This document shows positions 1 to 5,742 of a stretch of DNA of 6,425 nucleotides, one piece after another; positions within the stretch are counted from its first letter, which is position 1; each line of letters starts with the position of its first letter. Source of the stretch: Candidatus Peribacterales bacterium (GTDB lineage: Bacteria > Patescibacteriota > Gracilibacteria > Peribacterales > Peribacteraceae); NCBI GenBank assembly GCA_021731345.1, contig JAKFXO010000092.1:1-6425 (forward strand). Direction: 5' to 3'. Position numbers and translations under genes: made by a program. The notes under the pieces are model-generated. The model was given only the letters and a program-made list of their open reading frames with translations. It was not told the origin of the DNA and did no database searches.

Positions 1-37
1 AAATATTTGTGCATTCGATGATCGGTTTCTGAGCCAT
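1..37 (-). CDS. Start of a downstream gene, probably the ATP-binding subunit of the ABC exporter (partial)
   Basis: Read on the minus strand, an ATG at 37-35 opens a frame coding for MAQKPIIECTNI before the window ends. This ATG overlaps the TAA stop of the permease gene (39-37) by one base, as TAATG, an arrangement typical of translational coupling. The short peptide fits the first beta strand of ABC transporter nucleotide-binding domains, where an opening such as 'I-x-V/C-x-N-V/I' precedes 'SKxF'. In polysaccharide and teichoic-acid exporters the permease gene (Wzm/TagG) is commonly followed directly by its ATPase gene (Wzt/TagH). Only 12 codons are visible, so no Walker motif can be checked. 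The assignment rests on context and the opening residues. There is no strong Shine-Dalgarno site in the permease 3' end, so re-initiation by the terminating ribosome is likely. Confidence 0.55.
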   Translation of the reverse strand, partial: MAQKPIIECTNI

Positions 38-873
38 TAGTATTCTTGCGGGAAGTAGTGCTGCCGACGCTGGAAGACAACGAAGCCGAACAGAAAGATC
101 GTGGCACATACCAGTGTCATACCCGCCGCATGTTCCAGGGTAGGGGAGCCAGATATTGCGTCGTAGAGTACGGCACGGCGTGCATCATGAATGATGATGG
201 AGAGAGGTTGGATTTGGATGAAAAGAGCGATGATCGATGTGACGGATTCTTGGCCAAGGAGAGCTCTTGCTGCGTGCGTGAGTGAACCGCCTTTTAGGAC
301 ATACGGATACATGACCGGGGTGAGCCAGAAGAGAATTTGTATGGCAACAACCCACATATGTGGAACGTCACGATATTTCAGGCTGTATGCGGACAGCAGC
401 ATGCCTATGCCCAGAGCCACCAGTGTCATCTGCAGAGCAGTGAGCATGAGGTACACGACAGACGCATTCATATCGACACCGAAGATGAGGGCAGCAACAA
501 AAAAGATGCCGAGGTGCGTCAAAAATATGACGAAGTTTGTCCATCCAACCGCGAGAATCAGGAACACGCGCGGAAATACCATGCGCTGAATGATGGATGC
601 CTTGTCATGGAGCATTCCCATGCAGCTCGTTGTCGTGACGGCGAAGTGCTCCCACACGATGATGCCGAGAAACAGATAGAACGCGTAATTACTAATGGAT
701 TGGCTCACGTAGGGCCCAAAAATATGCAGGATCACGACGAAGCGAACGAGTGGGCTCAGGAGAGACCAGAGATATCCAAGCATCGAGCCACGGTACTTCA
801 GCACGAAATCTGACCACCCGATTGCGGAGATGACGGCGAAGGAATGTGAGAGTGTAAATCGCCGTGGAGCCAT
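37..873 (-). CDS. ABC-2 type exporter permease (polysaccharide/polyol-phosphate export, Wzm/TagG-like)
   Basis: The 278-residue integral membrane protein should form the transmembrane half of an exporter that moves lipid-linked glycan or teichoic-acid-like polymers across the cytoplasmic membrane. Family hallmarks are visible: the amphipathic N-terminal segment with 'SDFVLKYRGSMLGYLWSLLSPL' style residues at about 21-42 (conserved D, KYR, LG, W, P), 'FPR' at 100-102, 'KYRDVPH' at 166-172 and 'WLTPVMYP' at 183-190. Hydrophobic segments lie near 34-56, 62-80, 104-130, 140-162, 174-190 and 250-267, which gives the usual six. The C-terminus ends in an aromatic/acidic tail, FPQEY. I chose the ATG at 873 because the conserved N-terminus begins there. 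The frame is open further upstream to 1041, but that stretch runs antisense to the ferredoxin gene. The region around residues 193-228 looks slightly longer than usual, and the common 'NP' before the last helix pair is 'QP' here. The substrate cannot be told from sequence. Confidence 0.9.
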   Translation of the reverse strand: MAPRRFTLSHSFAVISAIGWSDFVLKYRGSMLGYLWSLLSPLVRFVVILHIFGPYVSQSISNYAFYLFLGIIVWEHFAVTTTSCMGMLHDKASIIQRMVFPRVFLILAVGWTNFVIFLTHLGIFFVAALIFGVDMNASVVYLMLTALQMTLVALGIGMLLSAYSLKYRDVPHMWVVAIQILFWLTPVMYPYVLKGGSLTHAARALLGQESVTSIIALFIQIQPLSIIIHDARRAVLYDAISGSPTLEHAAGMTLVCATIFLFGFVVFQRRQHYFPQEY

Positions 874-879
874 GCGGAT

Positions 880-888
880 ATCGTAACA
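880..888 (-). promoter_or_regulatory. Extended -10 promoter element of the permease gene
   Basis: On the minus strand the sequence reads TGT followed by TACGAT, matching the extended -10 pattern TGnTAnnnT. Only six bases (879-874) separate the hexamer from the ATG at 873, so a start site about seven bases downstream would fall on the A of the start codon. There is no Shine-Dalgarno site between them. No convincing -35 box is seen, which an extended -10 can compensate for. The same bases read on the plus strand include TATCGT (879-884), a possible weak -10 for the divergent ferredoxin gene. Confidence 0.45.
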
Positions 889-902
889 CAGCGCTTGTAG
901 GC

Positions 903-906
903 AGGG
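903..906 (+). promoter_or_regulatory. Ribosome binding site of the ferredoxin gene
   Basis: AGGG at 903-906 lies six bases before the ATG at 913. It favours that start over the in-frame ATG at 931, which has no purine-rich site upstream. It is the only well-placed Shine-Dalgarno-like site seen in front of a gene in this window. Confidence 0.5.
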
Positions 907-912
907 CTCGAA

Positions 913-1218
913 ATGAGTACGCTCCGCGGCATGCCGACCGTAACATTCATCTTTCCCGACGGGCAGATCAAAAAAGTGGAGACTGAAAGCGGTAAGACGC
1001 TTCTGTCCATCGCGCTTGATCATAATGTTCCTATGGAACATGCGTGCGGAGGCAACGGCTTTTGCACCACGTGTATGTGTGCTGTGAAAGACGGCATGCC
1101 AAACCTCTCTGCTCGCAATGATCGCGAGGAGAACATGGGTGTGACCGATGATCCGAATCGCTTAGGCTGCCAAGCTGAAGTCATCGGTGATGTCACTATT
1201 CACATGCTTGATACTTGA
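913..1218 (+). CDS. [2Fe-2S] ferredoxin, adrenodoxin/Isc-Fdx type
   Basis: This 101-residue soluble electron carrier holds one [2Fe-2S] cluster. The ligand pattern of the adrenodoxin-type family is complete: C45-x5-C51-x2-C54, with the fourth ligand C86 in 'RLGCQ'. A further Cys at 56, in 'CTTCMC', also occurs in Isc-type ferredoxins. The N-terminal 'VTFIFPDG' (about 10-17) and 'EHACGGNGF' (42-50) fit the beta-grasp fold. Length is normal. The start at 913 is backed by AGGG six bases upstream; starting at 931 would remove six residues and still keep the whole fold. The gene is alone on the plus strand, divergent from the exporter permease (39-base gap) and convergent with the TPR gene, with the two stop codons touching. 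No isc/suf genes, reductase or P450 lie nearby, so its partner cannot be named; iron-sulfur cluster assembly or general electron transfer are both possible. Confidence 0.92.
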   Translation: MSTLRGMPTVTFIFPDGQIKKVETESGKTLLSIALDHNVPMEHACGGNGFCTTCMCAVKDGMPNLSARNDREENMGVTDDPNRLGCQAEVIGDVTIHMLDT

Positions 1219-1986
1219 TTACTCCTTTGAGGAGAGCGCTGAAATTTTTTGTTTCACACCTTCGTTGTACGGTTCGATTTTATTGATGCGACGGTAGACT
1301 TCTTCTGCCTTCGTATTTTCGCTCATCTGAACATAACATTCGGCAAGCAGGTGCAGTAGTTCGATGTCTCGTGAAAGACGGGCGATGGCTTTTTCGAGAA
1401 GCGGTGCTGCCTCCTTGAACCTGCGTGCAGCAATGCATGCGCGGCCGAGTGCTGCGGAGCGCTCAGGTGTCTGTGGGTCACGGTTCAGCGCTTCTTGGTA
1501 CGCGAAGCATGCGTCGACATATTTGCCCTGCATATAGTACGCAAGACCAAGGTTGGCGAAGAACGATACATCGTCGCGCTTGCGAACGAGTTCTTTGTAG
1601 AGTGCCTCAGCTTTCGCTTCACGGTTTGTCGTGAGGTAGAGCTTTGCGAGTTCGGCCTGCGTATCCGTTGAGTCAGGATTGATCGTGAGAGCTTGGATCA
1701 GAATATGTTCTGCTTCGGCGTGGTTTTGCAGTGCAATCTCTTTTTCTGCCGAGCGCATGAGCGATCGAACCTTCTGGAGTTCGATGGCGGACGTACGTGG
1801 GTTTCTGCGTGGACGGTCTACCGTGCGTTCCTCCACAAGTGTTGCACCGCGATCTTCCGCGGACTGAAAACGCAGCTTCATAGACCTCACTAAACGGCGT
1901 ACCGAACGGTTACGAAGGAGCACTCTGCCGGCCACAAGGGCGACAATACCGAAGAAGGCCGCTAAGAAGACAACCAGGTAGGGCAT
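1219..1986 (-). CDS. Membrane-anchored tetratricopeptide repeat (TPR) protein
   Basis: The 255-residue protein has an N-terminal membrane helix (about residues 3-23) followed by a strongly basic stretch (25-39, RNRSVRRLVRSMKLR), so the remainder should face the cytoplasm. A charged linker (40-70) leads to about five TPR units near 73-106, 107-139, 141-173, 174-207 and 208-241. The clearest are those with 'LGLAYYMQGKYVDACFAYQEAL' and 'LLAECYVQMSENTKAEEVY' type residues, showing the W/L-G-Y-A-P positions of the TPR consensus. TPR arrays bind other proteins, so a scaffold or assembly role is likely, but no partner is evident. The layout recalls LapB/YciM (helix plus TPRs), yet the rubredoxin-like C-terminal cysteines of LapB are missing and the protein is shorter. 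It lies 16 bases after holB and probably shares its transcript. It has AGGA 11 bases before the ATG, rather far for a Shine-Dalgarno site, and a TAGGAT box that could instead serve as a -10. Confidence 0.85.
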   Translation of the reverse strand: MPYLVVFLAAFFGIVALVAGRVLLRNRSVRRLVRSMKLRFQSAEDRGATLVEERTVDRPRRNPRTSAIELQKVRSLMRSAEKEIALQNHAEAEHILIQALTINPDSTDTQAELAKLYLTTNREAKAEALYKELVRKRDDVSFFANLGLAYYMQGKYVDACFAYQEALNRDPQTPERSAALGRACIAARRFKEAAPLLEKAIARLSRDIELLHLLAECYVQMSENTKAEEVYRRINKIEPYNEGVKQKISALSSKE

Positions 1987-1996
1987 GCGAGGTCTG

Positions 1997-2005
1997 ATCC
2001 TATCA
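1997..2005 (-). promoter_or_regulatory. Possible extended -10 element before the TPR gene
   Basis: On the minus strand TGA-TAGGAT matches TGnTAnnnT and ends ten bases before the ATG at 1986, so a transcript would have a leader of about four bases. The TGA is also the holB stop codon. The AGGA within it could instead be a distant Shine-Dalgarno site. The two readings cannot be separated by eye, so confidence is low. Confidence 0.25.
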
Positions 2006-2986
2006 CGCGGCCTCTTGTACCGCTAGGGCGAAGCGCTCAAGAATCAGAGTCTTATGAGCGTTTGTTGTGAGCTCACGGGCGAGCTTGGAATATGCGCGGA
2101 CAAGTTCGGAGCGCTTGCGTGCGTCTGGGTATTCTTTGAGGGTGAGACCGAGGTGCATGAGCACGTCATCGATCGCCTGCTTTTTCTCGGTTGCTTTCAT
2201 GAGCCAACTCATACGATCTTTGAGTGACGTCGTCTGCCAAAATTGTTTGGCCTGCGAATGCAGCTGCTTACTTGCGCGGAGGAGATCCGGGTCTTCTAGC
2301 AGGCGACGAAGTGTTCCGGGTGCGCCTTGTGCGATGTGCAGCGCAAAGCCTGCGTCGTCATCATCGCGTCCGTCGAGAAGCGTGATCATCTCTTCTTTTT
2401 TGAGTGGTGCGAACCGCAGCGTGCGTGTGCGCGACACTATGGTCGGAAGCAAGGTTGTGGGACTGTCTGTTGTTAGAATAAAGATGACTCTGGATGGCGG
2501 TTCTTCCAAGATTTTCAAAAACGATGTCGCGGCAGTGGGCTGCATACGCTCGATACCGCGAATGATGCAGCACATGTACGGGCTGTCTCCGGTGGCTTGT
2601 AGACGCTCTGCAATGGCACGCAGATCGTCGATACCGATGGTGTCTGTGCGTGAGGGCGTGTCTTTGCTGCGGTGTTGCTGTGGCACGTTGGAGGACTGGC
2701 CGATCACGCTCCAATCCTCATTTACTTCTTCGATCCACAAATCATCGAGACAGAGAAAATCTGGATTGATGAATTTTTCCATTTGCTGACGCACTGGCAT
2801 GGCCTGCTCCGGTGGAAGATGTTCGACAAGAAGGCGCCACGCGAACCAGCGGGCCACCGTCGTTTTACCGATGCCTTCGGGGCCAGAAAATAAATACGCA
2901 TGCGCAATGTTGTGATGCGCGATGTCTGCCAAAAGATCGCCCTGTTGCTTGGCGTGGTCAGCGATGACGTCGGGAATGCGAGGCAT
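2003..2986 (-). CDS. holB: DNA polymerase III clamp-loader delta-prime subunit
   Basis: The 327-residue AAA+ protein is the delta-prime member of the replication clamp loader, which places the beta clamp on DNA. The N-terminal 'HAYLFSGPEGIGKTT' (29-43) contains an intact Walker A. 'FLKILEEPP' (156-164), the 'LLPTIVSRTRTLRF' segment (179-192) and 'AQGAPGTLRRLL' (219-230) are typical of the family. R186 occupies the arginine-finger position of the SRC motif, with Cys replaced by Thr. The Walker B region reads 'CCIIRGIERM' (139-148), without the usual DEAD-like acidic pair, so ATP hydrolysis is unlikely, as in E. coli delta-prime. The four-cysteine zinc module between Walker A and NPDF (74-77, usually HPD) is absent. 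The ATG at 2986 is the only ATG start possible, because an in-frame TAG lies at 3007-3005. It follows secA by 53 bases. DnaX, which shares the core, is less likely because it normally keeps the zinc module and Walker B. Confidence 0.88.
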   Translation of the reverse strand: MPRIPDVIADHAKQQGDLLADIAHHNIAHAYLFSGPEGIGKTTVARWFAWRLLVEHLPPEQAMPVRQQMEKFINPDFLCLDDLWIEEVNEDWSVIGQSSNVPQQHRSKDTPSRTDTIGIDDLRAIAERLQATGDSPYMCCIIRGIERMQPTAATSFLKILEEPPSRVIFILTTDSPTTLLPTIVSRTRTLRFAPLKKEEMITLLDGRDDDDAGFALHIAQGAPGTLRRLLEDPDLLRASKQLHSQAKQFWQTTSLKDRMSWLMKATEKKQAIDDVLMHLGLTLKEYPDARKRSELVRAYSKLARELTTNAHKTLILERFALAVQEAA

Positions 2987-2995
2987 TGGGAAACG

Positions 2996-3001
2996 ATCGT
3001 A
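2996..3001 (-). promoter_or_regulatory. holB: Possible -10 element of holB
   Basis: TACGAT, identical to the hexamer before the permease gene, ends nine bases before the holB ATG. No Shine-Dalgarno-like sequence lies in the gap (CGTTTCCCA), and no -35 is found at normal spacing. If used, the leader would be about three bases. It lies in the 53-base secA-holB spacer, so holB may have its own start in addition to read-through from secA. Confidence 0.3.
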
Positions 3002-3039
3002 AACCTAGCCACTCGCCTGGTACAGCAAATTACGGATGA

Positions 3040-5694
3040 TTACACTTCTTTCCCGTGGCACTTTTTGTACTTCTTGCCGCTACCACACGGACACGGATCA
3101 TTCCGTCCAATGTCAGACGATACTGCTGGCATCTGCTTCTTTGGCGCCACTTGTTTTGCCGGAGCCGCGCCGAGTGTCTGAAGCGCACCTTCGATCTCGG
3201 CTGCGTTCGTTTGCAGATTGTCCACGTCGCTCGTCATCGTTACCTGTGGGGCTGCGAACTGTGAGAAGTCGATCTGAAGAAGCGTCCTCACCGTTGTTGC
3301 AGCGATGGTTGCGAGGAGTTTCTGGAACATTCTGAAGCCTTGGTCTTGGTACTCGATCAAAGGATCGCGCTGTGCATAGCCCGAAAACGCAACCTGCTCA
3401 CGGAGGTGTGCCATGGCGTCAATGTGGTCCATCCAGTGACTGTCGATGGACTGCAGGACGACGATTTGCTCAGCCTTCTCAGAGTTTTCGGTGCCGTAGC
3501 GTTTCACTTTCTGTGCGTAGAACGACAGCATCATATCCTCCACAAGCTTTCTGACTTCCTCAGGCTCAGTCATGGTTTTCAGGTCATCGTCGCCGATCGC
3601 ACGTGCGAGATCAGGATGCAGTACACCAAGAGATTCACGCAGTTTCTTGATATCCCAGGTTTCAGGGTCTTCACCGACGATGTTCTCCGTGCACAGCACA
3701 TCGGCCTCGCGCTTGATCATCGCAATCACTTCATCGTGAAGAGATTCCGTATCGGCGACAACGCTCTGTCCTGCGATCTTGAGAAGCAATTTCTGACGGC
3801 GCTTGTACATGATGTCGCGGTGCTTGTTCATCACGTCGTCGTACTGCACGACGTGGCGACGAATATCAAAGTTTCGGCCTTCTACTTTTTTCTGTGCACC
3901 CTCGATACTGCGCGACACCATGCCGTTTTCGAGTGGCATGTCTTCTGGCACATTCAGTCTCTGCATCATGGACTTGAGCCTGTCACCGCCGAAGAGGCGC
4001 ATGAGTTCATCTTCCATCGAGACGAAGAATTGGCTCTCACCTGGGTCACCCTGACGTCCTGCGCGACCGCGGAGCTGGTTATCAATACGGCGTGCTTCAT
4101 GACGTTCCGTTCCGAGGATCGAGAGACCTCCGGTTTCTTTCACGTTCTCACCAAGTTTGATGTCCGTTCCACGACCGGCCATGTTGGTTGCGATCGTTAC
4201 GGAGCCACGCTGACCTGCATTCGCGACGATCTCCGCTTCTTTTTCGTGGTGCTTGGCGTTCAGCACCGTGTGTGGGATTTTCATTTCTTCCAAAAGCGCA
4301 CTCATCGCTTCAGATTTTTCGATCGACGTCGTACCGATGAGAACCGGCTGACCTTTGAGGCGCTTTTCTTTTGCGATCTTCGCTACAGCCGTAAATTTGG
4401 CTTTCGTTGTAGCGTACACGGCGTCAGATCTGTCGATGCGGGAGAGAATACGATTTGTCGGAATCTGGTGCACCGGGAGCCTGTAGATTGATTGGAATTC
4501 TTCTTCTTCGGTCTTGGCGGTTCCGGTCATGCCTGCGAGTTTTTCAAAAATACGGAAGTAGTTTTGGAACGTAATCGTCGCGAGCGTTTTTGACTCACGC
4601 TGCACTGGCACACCTTCTTTTGCCTCAATAGCTTGGTGGAGTCCGTGGCTGTAGCGACGACCTGGCATGAGGCGACCCGTAAATTCATCGACGATGATGA
4701 TCTCGCCGTCTTTGGATACGTAGTCCACGTCGCGCTGGTAGATGGCGTAGGCGCGGAGTGCTTGCTCGATGTGGTGCACTTCCTCAAATCCTTTTTCGGT
4801 GTAGATGTTTTCGACGCCGAGTAATCCTTCCATCTTTTTGATGCCCGCTTCTGTGAGTGTTGCAGCGCGCTGCTTTTCGTCTTTCACGAAGTCAGAGTGC
4901 TCCTGCAAGTTCTTTACGTACTTTGCGTACAAGTCGTACTTCAGCGTGGATTCTTCGGCAGGCTGACTGATGATGAGCGGTGTTCTGGCTTCATCAATAA
5001 GAATGGAGTCCACCTCGTCCACGATGGCGTAGTGCAGACCGCGTTGTACTTGGCGCACGAGTGACGGTGCCATGTTGTCTCTGAGATAGTCGAAACCAAA
5101 TTCATTATTCGTACCGTACGTCACGTCTGCGCTGTATGCTTCTTTCCTCTGTTCATGGTTGAGTCCGTGGACGATGACGCCGACCGTAAGGCCAAGAGCT
5201 TTGTAGAGCGTACCCATCCACTCCGAGTCACGCTTTGCGAGGTAGTCGTTCACTGTGACGACGTGCACACCTTTTCCGGTGATGGCATTCAGATACACAG
5301 GAAGCGTACACACGAGCGTTTTTCCTTCACCGGTTTTCATTTCGGCGATGGCACCACGATGGAGGACAACGCCTCCGATGATCTGCACGTCGAACGGAAC
5401 CATGTCCCACTTCTGCGTGCTGGCCCCGAGGGTCACTTCTTTTCCGACCAAGAGTTCACATGCGCGAATAGCGATGGCGAAAGCTTCAGGAAGCATTGCA
5501 TCGAGCGTTTCACCTTTTTGGTACCGATCACGAAATTCCTGCGTCTTTTTCGGTAGATCTTCGAGTGTCATGGCCTGTACGGCTGCTGACTTTTGGATAG
5601 CGCGAACTTGGTTCACGATGGGTGCGATCTTCTTGAGCTCTTTCTTGCTCGGATCACCTAAAAGCTTGTTGAGAGTATCAATGACTGATGGCAT
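3040..5694 (-). CDS. secA: Preprotein translocase motor ATPase SecA
   Basis: The 884-residue ATPase drives secretory proteins through the SecYEG channel. Domains in order: NBD1 with Walker A 'MKTGEGKT' (119-126), 'TNNEFGFDYLRDNM' (195-208) and the DEVD box 'IVDEVDSILIDEARTPLI' (224-241); the preprotein cross-linking domain within about 242-380; 'VDEFTGRLMPGRRYSHGLHQA' and 'KLAGMTGTA' closing NBD1; NBD2 with 'TNMAGRGTDIKLG' and 'QLRGRAGRQGDPG'; the helical scaffold with 'YDDVMNKHRDIMY'; the helical wing with 'GYAQRDPLIEYQDQGF'. The C-terminal SEC-C zinc motif C868-x-C870-x8-C879-H880 is complete; it normally binds SecB and phospholipid. Length is typical. Compared with the usual TLGMRxFDVQ, seven residues (ASTQKWD, 91-97) are inserted before the Q motif, and its Arg is Val (MVPFDVQ, 98-104). 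The ATG at 5694 starts the conserved N-terminus; no Shine-Dalgarno site precedes it, but a strong -10 does. Confidence 0.98.
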   Translation of the reverse strand: MPSVIDTLNKLLGDPSKKELKKIAPIVNQVRAIQKSAAVQAMTLEDLPKKTQEFRDRYQKGETLDAMLPEAFAIAIRACELLVGKEVTLGASTQKWDMVPFDVQIIGGVVLHRGAIAEMKTGEGKTLVCTLPVYLNAITGKGVHVVTVNDYLAKRDSEWMGTLYKALGLTVGVIVHGLNHEQRKEAYSADVTYGTNNEFGFDYLRDNMAPSLVRQVQRGLHYAIVDEVDSILIDEARTPLIISQPAEESTLKYDLYAKYVKNLQEHSDFVKDEKQRAATLTEAGIKKMEGLLGVENIYTEKGFEEVHHIEQALRAYAIYQRDVDYVSKDGEIIIVDEFTGRLMPGRRYSHGLHQAIEAKEGVPVQRESKTLATITFQNYFRIFEKLAGMTGTAKTEEEEFQSIYRLPVHQIPTNRILSRIDRSDAVYATTKAKFTAVAKIAKEKRLKGQPVLIGTTSIEKSEAMSALLEEMKIPHTVLNAKHHEKEAEIVANAGQRGSVTIATNMAGRGTDIKLGENVKETGGLSILGTERHEARRIDNQLRGRAGRQGDPGESQFFVSMEDELMRLFGGDRLKSMMQRLNVPEDMPLENGMVSRSIEGAQKKVEGRNFDIRRHVVQYDDVMNKHRDIMYKRRQKLLLKIAGQSVVADTESLHDEVIAMIKREADVLCTENIVGEDPETWDIKKLRESLGVLHPDLARAIGDDDLKTMTEPEEVRKLVEDMMLSFYAQKVKRYGTENSEKAEQIVVLQSIDSHWMDHIDAMAHLREQVAFSGYAQRDPLIEYQDQGFRMFQKLLATIAATTVRTLLQIDFSQFAAPQVTMTSDVDNLQTNAAEIEGALQTLGAAPAKQVAPKKQMPAVSSDIGRNDPCPCGSGKKYKKCHGKEV

Positions 5695-5702
5695 GGGTGG
5701 AG

Positions 5703-5711
5703 AGTATACCA
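5703..5711 (-). promoter_or_regulatory. secA: Extended -10 promoter of secA
   Basis: The minus strand reads TGG-TATACT, a near-perfect extended -10 (TGn plus five of six consensus bases). It ends eight bases before the secA ATG (CTCCACCC between), so transcription would begin about two bases before the start codon and the mRNA would be leaderless or nearly so. No good -35 lies at 16-18 bases. AGGACA (5735-5730) resembles one, but its spacing of 21 bases is too long. This is the strongest promoter candidate in the window. Confidence 0.6.
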
Positions 5712-5742
5712 GAAAGCGGTGCGAATCACTGTCCTCGGGTTT

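Noticed and set aside
874..1041. N-terminal extension of the permease by 56 residues
   Set aside because: The extension runs antisense to the ferredoxin gene and is not membrane-like. The conserved family N-terminus begins at the ATG at 873, which has a promoter-like box just before it.
1222..1250. Hairpin CTCCT-TTG-AGGAG followed by a T6 run as a ferredoxin terminator
   Set aside because: The stem is only five pairs and the T run begins ten bases after it. Both lie in the TPR gene's coding sequence, so they may be chance.
1219..1986. The TPR protein as LapB/YciM
   Set aside because: It has the helix-plus-TPR layout but lacks the C-terminal rubredoxin-like cysteines, and is much shorter than LapB.
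2067..2789. A 240-codon open frame on the plus strand, antisense to holB
   Set aside because: The product is dominated by Ser, Arg and Cys with no recognisable motif. The opposite strand encodes a clear delta-prime protein.
3340..4491. A 383-codon open frame on the plus strand, antisense to secA
   Set aside because: It is wholly inside the conserved NBD/scaffold coding of secA. Its translation is rich in His, Phe and Arg with no domain pattern, as expected from the complement of a biased coding sequence.
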